Origin: Parashewanella spongiae
Lineage (GTDB): Bacteria > Pseudomonadota > Gammaproteobacteria > Enterobacterales > Shewanellaceae
Direction: 5' to 3'
NCBI RefSeq assembly: GCF_004358345.1
Contig: NZ_CP037952.1
Span: forward strand, 3,286,001 to 3,350,000
DNA: 64,000 nucleotides
The notes beneath the pieces are model-generated. The model searched no databases, was not told the DNA's origin, and saw nothing but the letters and a program-made list of their open reading frames with translations. A program made the position numbers and the translations under genes. Below, piece after piece: positions 27,191 through 35,728 of this stretch. How positions within the stretch are numbered: the stretch's first letter is position 1; each line of letters opens with the position of its first letter.

Positions 27191-27625
27191 CGTCATACCA
27201 GTGTAGACTGGTATCCAGTGGCTTTCTATAGGAAAAAGCAAAGGCACTAGGGTCTGTTGATCTTTCGTGATTGTTTTTGCAGCGATAAATTGGTTATTTT
27301 ATGCAAGGCAGAGTTTGTGAGGTTTGATTATTATCGACATACAAAACTGTCGTTACTTCGTTTCCAAGTAAGAAAACGATAACGCAGCACCTTTTATTTA
27401 GAAAGAGCGACCAATTTACGCTCTCTCTTTTTTCGATGCTTTTGAGCATTCACTGTTCTGTGTTGTGACCAGCTCACTTAGAGGGCTAAGCATCACTGCT
27501 CACGCCTTGAACAGATAAATGCTCAAATAGCACAAAATTTAATCCTGAAAGATCAACAGACCCTAGGCTACCGACATCCAAAACTGTCGTTACTTCCTTA
27601 TCCAGCTTTTGCTGGAGTAGCGACA
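27191..27625. repeat. Composite repeat, right copy (palindrome + MITE A2 + F)
   Basis: Inverted counterpart of 24333-24768, with the same linker (AAAAAGCAAAGGCA) between the palindrome and MITE A2 and the same F element (ACCGACATCCAAAACTGTCG) beyond its far end. Similarity continues into the CCAGC palindrome. Confidence 0.82.
27250..27563. mobile_element. MITE family A, copy 2
   Basis: 314 bp, ends GGGTCTGTTGATCTTTC and GAAAGATCAACAGACCC, TA on both sides, with an internal F mini-element (CGACATACAAAACTGTCG near 27338). Inverted relative to copy 1. Confidence 0.88.
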
Positions 27626-27756
27626 AAGTTAGCTGAGCTTTGTAGGTAATCTGGAAGATATATAACCTACAACTTTCGTATAAACAAAAGTACCTTAACA
27701 GTCTTATAATCTAGTAAGGCTTCAAATGCTTAAACTACATCAAACGAGACTTAGTA

Positions 27757-28279
27757 CCAATTACAGTAATTAATCTCTCACTCAGCAAGAACTAAAGGGT
27801 TTCAGTGCAAGGCACAAGCTCGAAGTACTATGTACCCTAACGGCCGCCATACAAAGTTGGCGTTCAACGCACTTCGTGCTTTTGTCGGGATAATTCAAGT
27901 GCTTGTAACGCAGTAATGGAACCCTTTAGCCTTGCCCTTCGGGAGCTTGTATGTGTTCACTTTGGTTTATAAAGAATACTTCTCAAAATTGTCTTGACAT
28001 AGCAATGTAATAACGACAGCTTTGAATGTCGGTAACAGCTATTCCTTCATCAATTTCGATTGCACTTTGAACACATAAGTACCTGTCGATAAGTTCTTTG
28101 ATAATTATTGTGTTCAGGTTTAGTGCTATACAAGACGCAATGTGGGGCGCATAGCCGTAGCTATGTAACCGAAATTGCAACACCGTAGAGTGCTGAAACT
28201 GGGCACTAGAAAACCTTAAGAAACTTATGGTCAGGTACTTACATAGCTCTGAGTTGAGCATTTAATTACTGTAATTGGT
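27757..28279. mobile_element. MITE family B, copy 4, carrying a nested element
   Basis: TA-flanked, ends CCAATTACAGTAATTAAT and TTAATTACTGTAATTGG. It has the family B core and mini-element F (near 28010), plus a 162-bp insertion (element D) between ACACATA and CATAGCTC. Its right TA is 28 nt before the start codon of the next gene, the same spacing as MITE B3. Confidence 0.87.
28078..28239. mobile_element. Element D, MITE nested in MITE B4 with IS630-like ends
   Basis: Terminal inverted repeats AGTACCTGTCGATAAGTTCTT-like on the left (first 9 bases AGTACCTGT) and AAACTTATGGTCAGGTACT on the right. The element is flanked by TA; copies B1-B3 give the empty site ACATACATAGCTC. The terminal word GTACCT and the TA target match the IS630 element at 17316-18797, so that transposase is a candidate to move it. 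Confidence 0.75.
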
Positions 28280-28308
28280 ATAACACCTTTTATGTTCTGG
28301 AGTGTAAA

Positions 28309-29175
28309 TTGTCAGCATTTATTCAACCTGCCATACCAAATATTCAACCTCAATTAGGCAGTTCATATAGTTCAGTAGCTATAGACTCTCCTACCGAGTT
28401 AATCACTATTGAAAAACATGGAGAACAATTGGTTTATAGGCTAAATGTAAGCCCACAAACGACTAACCCAACTCCAAACGAACAATATTTCAAAGAAAAA
28501 GATAAACCTTCATGTCTCACATGGGATAGATGCTGCTGGAGCACTATTTTGTCTGCTTTTCCTGGTGGCTTTGCAGGCATGCTTACAGGCGCCTTAACTG
28601 GAACTTTAACTTCTGGTGCGGGAAATTGTGTCGCTGGCCTTGTGGGCGGTGGATTTGCTGGCGCTTGTATCGGAGCTTGCGGTGGCCCAGCCCTTGTATC
28701 TGTCTCATTTGGTAGTTTAGTTGTCATTTACAAAATTTCTACCTACAACGGTAAAGGGCAAGCTCTTCGTCTTTCTCCTTCTAGAACAACAGCAAACCAC
28801 CTTCTCGATGATGCATTCAAAAATATTCCAACTCGTAAGCACATAATGAAAGGACAAGATGGCTCAGTAGTTATTGAACACTGGCTCGAAGAACTTCCTG
28901 CTGATATTCCATCAGAATTAGTTTGTCCAAGTGGACTATTTACACTTAAAAACCCAGTATTTCTTAATAATTTCCATATCTTGTATTCTAAAGAATACAT
29001 AGAACTATTATCTTTGCTAAATACTCCAATAGAGACTGGCAATCTCCCTGTTTCATTATCAGATATTTTAAAAAATGAACAACTTACAGAGCAGCAAAGG
29101 ATTGAACTACAAGAAGTACGTGATCAGGTTAAAAGCTTTACCTCACCATCACGAACTTTCTCTCATATGTTATGA
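28309..29175 (+). CDS. Orphan protein with glycine-zipper segment and possible U-box-like end
   Basis: 288 residues from a TTG start with GGAG 7 nt upstream. Residues about 80-145 are a Gly/Ala-rich hydrophobic region (GGFAGMLTGALTGTLTSGAG, then GLVGGGFAGACIGACGG) that could insert into a membrane as paired helices. A cysteine cluster (CLTWDRCC) precedes it. The C-terminal part (LVCPSGLFTLKNPVFLNN, then LYSKEYIELL and LPVSLSDIL) has the spacing of a U-box/RING-like fold (CP...NPV...Y..I...P.S...I). That call is tentative. The gene follows MITE B4 by 28 nt. A host-directed effector is one reading; function unknown. Confidence 0.65.
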   Translation: MSAFIQPAIPNIQPQLGSSYSSVAIDSPTELITIEKHGEQLVYRLNVSPQTTNPTPNEQYFKEKDKPSCLTWDRCCWSTILSAFPGGFAGMLTGALTGTLTSGAGNCVAGLVGGGFAGACIGACGGPALVSVSFGSLVVIYKISTYNGKGQALRLSPSRTTANHLLDDAFKNIPTRKHIMKGQDGSVVIEHWLEELPADIPSELVCPSGLFTLKNPVFLNNFHILYSKEYIELLSLLNTPIETGNLPVSLSDILKNEQLTEQQRIELQEVRDQVKSFTSPSRTFSHML

Positions 29176-29282
29176 ATATTCAATTAGTAAGCTTTAGTTT
29201 ACTCTTATAATTAAGCCTAATTAATCACAAAATAAATTGAAACCATTTACAATTCCCATAAGTTCACTATTCGAGAATGTAT

Positions 29283-29630
29283 ATGGCAAGCCCAATGAAT
29301 TATTTAGCTTCTGTAAACTGGAACCCAATTTCAGACAGTGACAGTCAATTTAACAATTTTATAGGTAAAATAAGTAAGAACTTACCGACTCAACTTACCA
29401 TTAATAATCTAGGTACTCATAACAAATCTACTGAAGTTGTATATCTAAATTATTTACATAACGGTGTGGATAATGTTTGGCGAGTAGAGCCAGAAAAAAA
29501 AGTTACAGGAGATGGAATCACGAGCACTTTTATTCGCTTTATAATTGATTTACTCCCTAGGAGTGAACAATGTCGTGCATTTGAGTCTGAATTAAGACGT
29601 GGTAACTTTGAGCATTTTATTAGAGATTAA
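29283..29630 (+). CDS. Small orphan protein (115 residues)
   Basis: No family recognised. Soluble, mixed composition, starting MASPMNYLASVNWNP with GAGA 8 nt upstream; ATG at 29277 is possible. It ends SELRRGNFEHFIRD, and the IS50-like outside end begins 3 bp after the stop codon. The sequence that originally followed has therefore been displaced. It may pair with the preceding orphan, 107 bp away on the same strand. Confidence 0.55.
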   Translation: MASPMNYLASVNWNPISDSDSQFNNFIGKISKNLPTQLTINNLGTHNKSTEVVYLNYLHNGVDNVWRVEPEKKVTGDGITSTFIRFIIDLLPRSEQCRAFESELRRGNFEHFIRD

Positions 29631-29633
29631 TAC

Positions 29634-30423
29634 CTGACTCTTCTACACAAATCTTAACTTAATTGAACTTATTTGAATATCGTTGATCTGATCTGGAAAT
29701 ACTCCAAGTCAAGCAGTAAAAACATGTCAATTTTTAACCCTGAAAAATGGTCAAAAAATCATTTTCAAAAAGCCAATACTGGCGATTCTAGAAGAACAAA
29801 ACGTCTTGTAGAAACCGTAGCCGATATGGCTCGTTGTAGTGGCAAGTCAATCGCTCTATCATGCCAAGGGAATGAAGCAAAGCAAGAGGGAGCATATAGG
29901 TTGATGCATAATAATTCTGTTGCACCAGAAGTAATCCGCTGTTCTGGGTTTGATCACACTGCCGAGCAAGCTCAATCATACTTAGAAATCTTAGCGATAG
30001 ATGACACCACTTCACTCAGCTATAAACACCAAGTCGCCTCCGAATTAGGGAAGTTAGGCCGTGTAAAAGATAAAGCCCGCGGATGGTGGGTTCACTCAAC
30101 ACTTTTATTAGATGGATTTACTACTAAAACGATTGGGATGATTCATCAAGACTGGTGGCGTCGTCCTGATAATCCTGAAGATGCAGATGAAAAGGAAAGT
30201 GGTAAATAGGCTGATGCTTCACACTTTTGCCGTCAACGTTTAGGTGACACCATGTCACGGGTGATTTCGGTTTGCGATAGAGAAGCGGATATTCAAAGCT
30301 ACCTACAAGACAAACAAGCACATAATGAGCGATTTGTTGTGCGAGCCAAGCACAATAGAAAAATCCTTGAATCAGAGCTACCGCTGTTTGAATACCTAGA
30401 ATCGCAACCAGAGCTAGGGTAAT
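29634..30423 (+). mobile_element. IS50/Tn5-like insertion sequence, left part only
   Basis: Begins with CTGACTCTTCTACACAAAT (29634-29652), which matches the 19-bp outside end of Tn5 at 17 positions as remembered from the published sequence. The transposase reading starts downstream and is cut at 30423 by the IS66-like element. The right half was looked for after 31970 and is not there. Confidence 0.75.
29724..30423 (+). pseudogene. Tn5-like (IS4 superfamily) transposase, truncated and with an amber stop
   Basis: Starts MSIFNPEKWSKNHFQKAN and continues GDSRRTKRLVETVADMA, GKSIALSCQGNEAKQEGAYR and LAIDDTTSLSYKH (first catalytic Asp), closely following the Tn5 transposase layout. After ESGK an in-frame TAG (30207-30209) replaces what the family suggests is Trp. 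The frame continues in phase with ADASHFCRQRLGDTMSRVI, SVCDREADIQSYL (second Asp) and RFVVRAKHNRKI until the IS66-like element cuts it at 30423. The catalytic Glu region is missing. Confidence 0.82.
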
Positions 30424-31970
30424 TACTCAATAAGTTGTGGTAAGCCGACAATTTGTAAGACTTTGTAACGATCGTGCGATCAATTTGACTGCTTATTTTA
30501 AGGCTTCATACTCTCATCAAGTTTAATTATTTCACTTGATTTTGAAGCTAAAAATTCCTGATTTATCTGATTCAGTTTGCCCTGAATGTCGTCCTACTGT
30601 CGAAACTCTACAACAAACTATTGTAGAGCTTTCTGAGCGTGTTCAAATTTTAGAAGATGAAATCAAAGAGCTTAAAAATCAGAAAAAGAAACCCAAGTTC
30701 AAACCCAGTGGTATGGACGATAATACTGACCCTGATAACGATGAAAACGGCTCTAACAAAGGGAAGTCTAGCAAGCGAAAAGGAAAGCGCAGTAAAACGG
30801 CTAACCTACAAATTAATAATGAAAAAGTCATAGAGCCTGAAGCTCATATGCCATCAAACAATACCATTATTGCCAAGTGACTCAGTCACTACTGCTTGAG
30901 CAACTCAGAGAATGGGGCGTTGATATTTCAGCAGGCCAACTTAACCGTTTGTTATCAGAAAAATATGATGACTTTCATCAAGAAAAGGATGATTTACTGA
31001 ACAAAGGGCTAGGCAGTACCGGTTACATCACGACTGACGATACAGGTGGACGCCATCAAGGCAAAAATGGCTTTGTCACTCATATAGGTAATGAGCTTTT
31101 TGCTTGGTTTCAAAGTTCAAGAAGTAAAAGTCGAGTAAATTTCTTGTCCTTGCTGTGCGCAGACCAACTCGGATATCGCATTAATACGGCTGCGCTGAAT
31201 TACATGAAACAAAAAAAATTACCCATTGCACAGCGGAAAAGTCTTGCCAATCATCCATGTCAATTTTTTAATAACGAAGCACAATGGCAAGAGCATTTAC
31301 AACAGCTAGGCTTTTCCTCTGACCGTCATATGCGATGGGCGACCGAAGGGACGTTATTTGCTCAGGCTCTTGAAGTGCAACCTATCGAATCCTTGGTTGT
31401 TGTCAGTGATGGTGCAGGACAATTTAAAGTACTCATTCATGCGTTGTGCTAGGTTCATGCAGAAAGGCTCATTCACAACCTAATTCCACTTTGCCCTGAG
31501 CATCGGAGCGATATCAAAAAAGTGAGAAATGAGATTTGGGATTTTTACCGTGAGCTTAAATGTTATAAAGTTCAGCCTTGTGCCAAAAAAGCAGAACAAC
31601 TCTCTAAAAGATTTGATGATATTTTTACGCAAAAGACCAGCTATCAAACCTTGAATCAACAACTAAAACGACTGCACAAACATAAATCGTCTCTACTTCG
31701 AGTGCTGGAACGGCCTGAAATTCCGGTACATACCGACGGCAGTGAAAACGATTTGCGAGAACATGTCAAAAGGCGAAAAGTAAGTGGTGGAACAAGAAGT
31801 GATTTAGGACGCCAATGTCGAGACACCTTTTCGAGTTTGCGCAAAACCTGCCAAAAACAAAACTTGTCATTTTGGGCGTTTTTAAATGACAGGCTTTCTC
31901 TTAAAAACACCATCCCTTTACTGGGAGACTTGGTGCTGAAAGGGGCTCGAACTACCACAACTTATTGAGT
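30424..31970 (+). mobile_element. IS66-like insertion sequence, inactivated
   Basis: Bounded by terminal inverted repeats ACTCAATAAGTTGTGGTA (30424-30441) and TACCACAACTTATTGAGT (31953-31970). About 1.55 kb with a single broken transposase gene. It is inserted in the Tn5-like copy. No target duplication is evident. Confidence 0.85.
30536..31968 (+). pseudogene. IS66-like transposase with internal deletion and an amber stop
   Basis: The N-terminus (ELSERVQILEDEIKELKNQ, then KPKFKPSGMD) is of the IS66 type. After MPSNNTIIAK the frame shifts and a segment is missing before TQSLLLEQLREWGVDISAGQ. The catalytic core follows with TTDDTGGRHQGKNGF, then VVSDGAGQFKVL. An in-frame TAG at 31450-31452 (HALC-stop-VHAERLIHNL) stands where relatives have Trp. 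The frame then resumes through HTDGSENDLREHVKRRKVSG to the stop at 31968. Confidence 0.8.
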
Positions 31971-32044
31971 AGTTACGTAATATTTTATCAAGCAATTGAA
32001 AATATTACATTTAAATTAAATAGATTTTTTTGAGATTGCTCTGA

Positions 32045-32326
32045 TCAATTTCTGTTTTATATACACCTGACGATCATGGAACTCTGAAAAGTGATTCAAA
32101 CCTTAGACCGAGAGCAAGACAAAACGTCATATTCGAACATGGCTATCTTCTTGCTAAACTAGGAAGAAATAGAGTCACTCTGGTAGTTGATAATTCAGCT
32201 GGAGAAATTGAAACACCAAATGATATTAGCGGTATTGTTTATAACTCGAGAGATAGCTTTCAACTATCTTTGGTTAAGGAGTTAAAAGATGCTGGCTTTT
32301 CAGTGAGTGCGGATGCATTAATTTAG
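32045..32326 (+). pseudogene. C-terminal fragment of a TIR-like nucleotide-binding (defence) protein
   Basis: An open frame without a start encodes SVLYTPDDHGTLKSD, then RPRARQNVIFEHGYLLAKLG, RNRVTLVVDN and ETPNDISGIVY, ending at TAG 32326. The words PRARQNVIFEHGY and the LTPDD-like strand are characteristic of the TIR-like domain (PF10137) found in predicted nucleotide-binding proteins of anti-phage systems such as CBASS/Pycsar effectors. The N-terminal half is missing; insertion sequences occupy the upstream side. Such proteins hydrolyse NAD+ when activated; this fragment is certainly inactive. Confidence 0.65.
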
Positions 32327-32357
32327 CAATAGCAATTTAATTTTTCAATCAACTAAA

Positions 32358-32461
32358 AAAGGGACATGTGTAACAAAATGAAGTTATTGTCCCTTCCCTT
32401 GAAAACCTCACATATTAAGAGATTGGCGCATAAAGGCGCTCTGCTGAATTCCACATGATCC
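32358..32461 (-). pseudogene. Duplicate of the 3' end of the 2OG-Fe(II) hydroxylase gene
   Basis: On the minus strand 15 codons read WIMWNSAERLYAPIS followed by TAA (32415-32417), nearly the same as the end WIMWNPADRLYAPIA of the hydroxylase at 35729. The hairpin GGGACAT...GTCCC just past the stop is shared too (32358-32395 and 35674-35709). The two copies are direct repeats about 3.3 kb apart and differ at several bases, so they are not a fresh duplication. Confidence 0.7.
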
Positions 32462-33790
32462 AGAATGTGTGTAACAAACTGCACTTAGGGATCTAGCATT
32501 TAAAAATCTACCGCAATTGGAGTGATTGTAAGATCCCACTTTGGTAATTCACTATTTCTGACTATTTTACTTTCCAGCTCTTCTTTTTCTTTGTTATTGA
32601 GCTTGACTCCTTTTGAGTAAATTTTATCAATTAAATTGACTACTGGGCTCATCGCTTTCCATGTCATTGTTTTTGTCCATTCTATTACCGTTTTGGCTGT
32701 ACTCAGTAATGTGCCATTCCAATGCCTCTCTAACGATGACCAGACTCGTTCTATCGGGTTGTACTTACTGTGGTATGGCGGGTAGTAGACGTTTCGAATC
32801 TTGAGTTTCGATTGTTCACTAAACGCTACTAATCTAAACAGGTATTGAGTACGACAGCCACTATTTTCAGGACCATTATCTGAAAAAATAATGAGTTCTT
32901 CCACTTCTAGATTTTCACTTTTAACTGAATCCCACCACCATTCAAGTGCGTCACAAATGAAGTCACTTGTTTTATTTGAGTTGCCATAAAAAACATGAAG
33001 TTGATCATTGTCGAGGTTAAGAATTCCGAACGGGATCATTTTCTTTTTTATTTCCATATCATGATCCAACGCTTGAACAGCATCAGCACTACGAGATTTA
33101 CCGTAACGGGAATACTCACCAACATTAACTGTCGCTTTACAGTCGATACTAATACGGATGACTTTTTTATTACCGGTTGTTTCTTTATTGATTTTGTTTA
33201 CGTTTTCAAAGATAGCGTCTGTTTGAGGAATTTTTTTTGGGGTTTAGTTTTTTGGACTCGTCGAAGTCTGTATCCCAGTCGATTTAATATGTCGTTAATG
33301 GTTCTTTCTTTAGGTAATTCTTCAGGTAGCCAGCCTTTTTCTTCAATTAACTTTTTTCTGACGCCTTTCGCTGTAATTCGGGTATACACAAACGTATTTT
33401 TAAACTTCGGGTCGGCTTGCGATTCAGGATCTACTAACGCTCTAATATCTATTTCTAATTGAGGCTGACTCACTTCACTTCGAGGTTTTCCGTCATAGTT
33501 TCCGAAACACTCGAAGCCCGTTTCTTGTTCATGAAGCCCAAGCGCAACAGCCTTTCGACACCAGCCAAATTCTGTTTCAGTTAAGCGTGGACTCCCACAG
33601 CAGAAGGTTTTGGATACTTCGGCCATAAAAACTCTTTTCTCCATCCCATGAAGTTTACTGGATGCAAGTTTAATTATCCTTTTGGACTCACTAGAAAGGT
33701 AAATTGAAGTAGACATTTGGCTGCAACCGTAAATTACTCTGTTTGGATTATACGTCGGTATAACCTAAGTCGCAGCATCCCTTATAGCAA
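32462..33790 (-). mobile_element. ISAzo13-family element (approximate ends)
   Basis: The transposase gene lies between TGCACTTAGGGATCTAG on the left (about 32487-32503) and, in inverse orientation, TGCTATAAGGGATGCTG on the right (about 33770-33790), which look like imperfect terminal inverted repeats. Exact ends and any target duplication were not resolved. Confidence 0.55.
32500..33716 (-). CDS. ISAzo13-family transposase in two overlapping frames
   Basis: First part (33716 to 33198): MSTSIYLSSESKRIIKLASS, then MAEVSKTFCCGSPRLTETEF and AKGVRKKLIEEKGWLPEELP. Second part in the -1 frame: NKKVIRISIDCKATVNVGEY, then FGILNLDNDQLHVFYG, IIFSDNGPENSG and PPYHSKYNPIERVWSSLERH, the ISAzo13 (rhodopirellula-type) DDE core. 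The frames join at a run of eight A (33231-33238). In the zero frame it reads CAA AAA AAA TTC, containing the canonical -1 slip heptamer A AAA AAA. So this is either programmed frameshifting or a simple inactivating indel. Confidence 0.75.
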
Positions 33791-33894
33791 ACATACAACC
33801 CATCACAAAATTCTCCAAGTGGTTTTCCATTAAAGCTTAAACAGAATACAATCCAGTATCTTGTCTAACATGCTGCATTACTAACTGGGTTTGT

Positions 33895-35664
33895 ATGGAA
33901 CATTATATTGAACAATTTGTAACTTTATTAACTGATGACTCTTTTCCACCAATGGTTTTACTAGATGGTGTCTGGGGAAGCGGTAAAACTCATTTTGTTA
34001 GAGAGCAACTGACTCCTTCGCTTGAAACTAAGTTGTTCAATGACAACCAAAACCGTTCCGCTTACTTATCCGTATATGGACTATCGAGTATTAATGACTT
34101 TAGAGATAAAATTCTATCATTAAGGTATTTTAAGAAAGAAAAGACGTCTTGGTATTCTAAGCTAGGTGCGAATACCATTGATGCAGCTTTTAAAAATGAA
34201 GGTTATAAAGGTTCTATAAGTAGCATCGTTTCAGGTATAGCTGGAGTAGCTAAGCATAAGCTCTTTGAACATTTGTCAGACTTTATTCTCATTGTTGATG
34301 ATTTAGAACGATTACAAGACAAAAAGCTAGTTGCTCAAATTCTTGGTGAGTGCTTTAACCTTGCAGACCGTAAGAACGTCAAAGTTATAGTTATTGCGAA
34401 TTCAAAGCATATGGAAAAAGGTTCATATAAAGATTTTGAAAAAGTATTCTCTGATCAGATTAATTTCAAGCTTACTGATATAGAAGTTGTCAATATAATC
34501 AAAAATCAGTTCGAGGAAATACAGGTTGATGTAGCCCAATTAATGAACGCATTAAATAATTCAAAAGATGTCAAAAATCTCAGAATAATAAAACGAGCAT
34601 TCACAAGATTTCATAAGTTATCAGCTGAACTGAGCAAAGTTAAAGATATTGATATTAAAGCATCCCAACGGTTCATTTTTAATCAAATATTACTTCTATG
34701 CAACGCTTCATTATCTCACGGTATAACAAAGTCTGAGATCAGTTCTTATGATCCATCTGCGTTTTTTGGAGAAAAAGATAGCGAAACTGAGGAAGGAAAA
34801 AAGCACCTAAGAATTGAAAGTTCAATTGAAAGCTATCCATATCAGCTAACAGATAACATGATCGATTTTTGTTATGAAGGGGTTTATAGATTCAAGGATT
34901 TAAAAAGTGAATTAAAGCTTCCTGAAACTAATAACCATAGTGAACTTGACGCTTTTATAATGATATCGCCTGTAAAACATGAACCACAAGAACTAAAGAT
35001 AGCAATAATTAAATTACACAATACGATTATTTCTAGTGAAAAAATAAGCTTATTCAAGTGGATGACATTTTGTGACCAATACCTATACTTCATAGAGAAT
35101 GGCTTTATTAACTCAGAAGAACTATCTTCAAAATCGGTTATTATTGAATTATCCAAAAACAAAGCAGTGGAATCATTTGATCTAACCCCTGACGAAGAGC
35201 GCTTCTATCACCACAACTTTATTTGTAAAGATCTAGAAAGTATTTACGATTGCCTCAAAAACGAACTGAAAGGTCTGCAAAAGAAATCAGAAATAGAAAA
35301 GTTCACTCACTCACTTGTTCAATCATGGGTGACTGTTCGTGAGCAATTTAGAGATAAATATCACCACAAAGCCATTCTTCATACACTAACAGAAAAAGAT
35401 ATTGACTCAATGTTAGCTAATTGGAGTGCGAGTGACTTTTGGGATTTCGGAGGATACCTTAAATACAGGTTCGAATTTAATAACATTGAAGAATATTTTT
35501 CTGATGAGTTATCCACACTTAAAGTATTTCTTAATAAGCTAACAACATATGAAAATCAGCTTAAGCCTTGTATAAAAAAAGGAGCCGTTAATCAGCTCCT
35601 TAAAAGTTTGATCGAAGTTATTACCAAATTAGAAATCCGAATAGAAACCAAGATACATAACTGA
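33895..35664 (+). CDS. KAP-type P-loop NTPase
   Basis: 589 residues. The Walker A motif is DGVWGSGKTHF (residues 25-32) and Walker B is DFILIVDDLERLQ near residue 133, the pattern of KAP-family/STAND-like NTPases. The remainder is a long helical C-terminal region of unrecognised kind, without convincing membrane segments. KAP NTPases are frequent in bacterial defence and mobile regions. Here the gene lies 1.6 kb from a TIR-like defence fragment and among insertion sequences, which supports, but does not prove, a defence role. The ribosome site is weak. A hairpin with GGACAT/ATGTCC follows the stop by 12 nt. Confidence 0.75.
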   Translation: MEHYIEQFVTLLTDDSFPPMVLLDGVWGSGKTHFVREQLTPSLETKLFNDNQNRSAYLSVYGLSSINDFRDKILSLRYFKKEKTSWYSKLGANTIDAAFKNEGYKGSISSIVSGIAGVAKHKLFEHLSDFILIVDDLERLQDKKLVAQILGECFNLADRKNVKVIVIANSKHMEKGSYKDFEKVFSDQINFKLTDIEVVNIIKNQFEEIQVDVAQLMNALNNSKDVKNLRIIKRAFTRFHKLSAELSKVKDIDIKASQRFIFNQILLLCNASLSHGITKSEISSYDPSAFFGEKDSETEEGKKHLRIESSIESYPYQLTDNMIDFCYEGVYRFKDLKSELKLPETNNHSELDAFIMISPVKHEPQELKIAIIKLHNTIISSEKISLFKWMTFCDQYLYFIENGFINSEELSSKSVIIELSKNKAVESFDLTPDEERFYHHNFICKDLESIYDCLKNELKGLQKKSEIEKFTHSLVQSWVTVREQFRDKYHHKAILHTLTEKDIDSMLANWSASDFWDFGGYLKYRFEFNNIEEYFSDELSTLKVFLNKLTTYENQLKPCIKKGAVNQLLKSLIEVITKLEIRIETKIHN

Positions 35665-35673
35665 TTTACATTG

Positions 35674-35709
35674 AAAGGACATGTGTAACAAAATGAAGTT
35701 ATGTCCCTT
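35674..35709. terminator. Bidirectional terminator-like hairpin
   Basis: AAAGGACAT (from 35674) and ATGTCCCTT (to 35709) form a stem between the convergent KAP NTPase and hydroxylase genes. The same hairpin is present in the duplicate at 32358-32395. Confidence 0.5.
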
Positions 35710-35728
35710 ACCCTGTAAGCCTTATTTA

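Noticed and set aside
27983-28261. 92-codon minus-strand frame
   Set aside because: Entirely inside MITE B4 and nested element D.
31971-32044. Missing C-terminal half of the Tn5-like transposase
   Set aside because: Looked for after the IS66-like element; no YREK-type sequence is present, so the Tn5-like copy is truncated and not simply interrupted.
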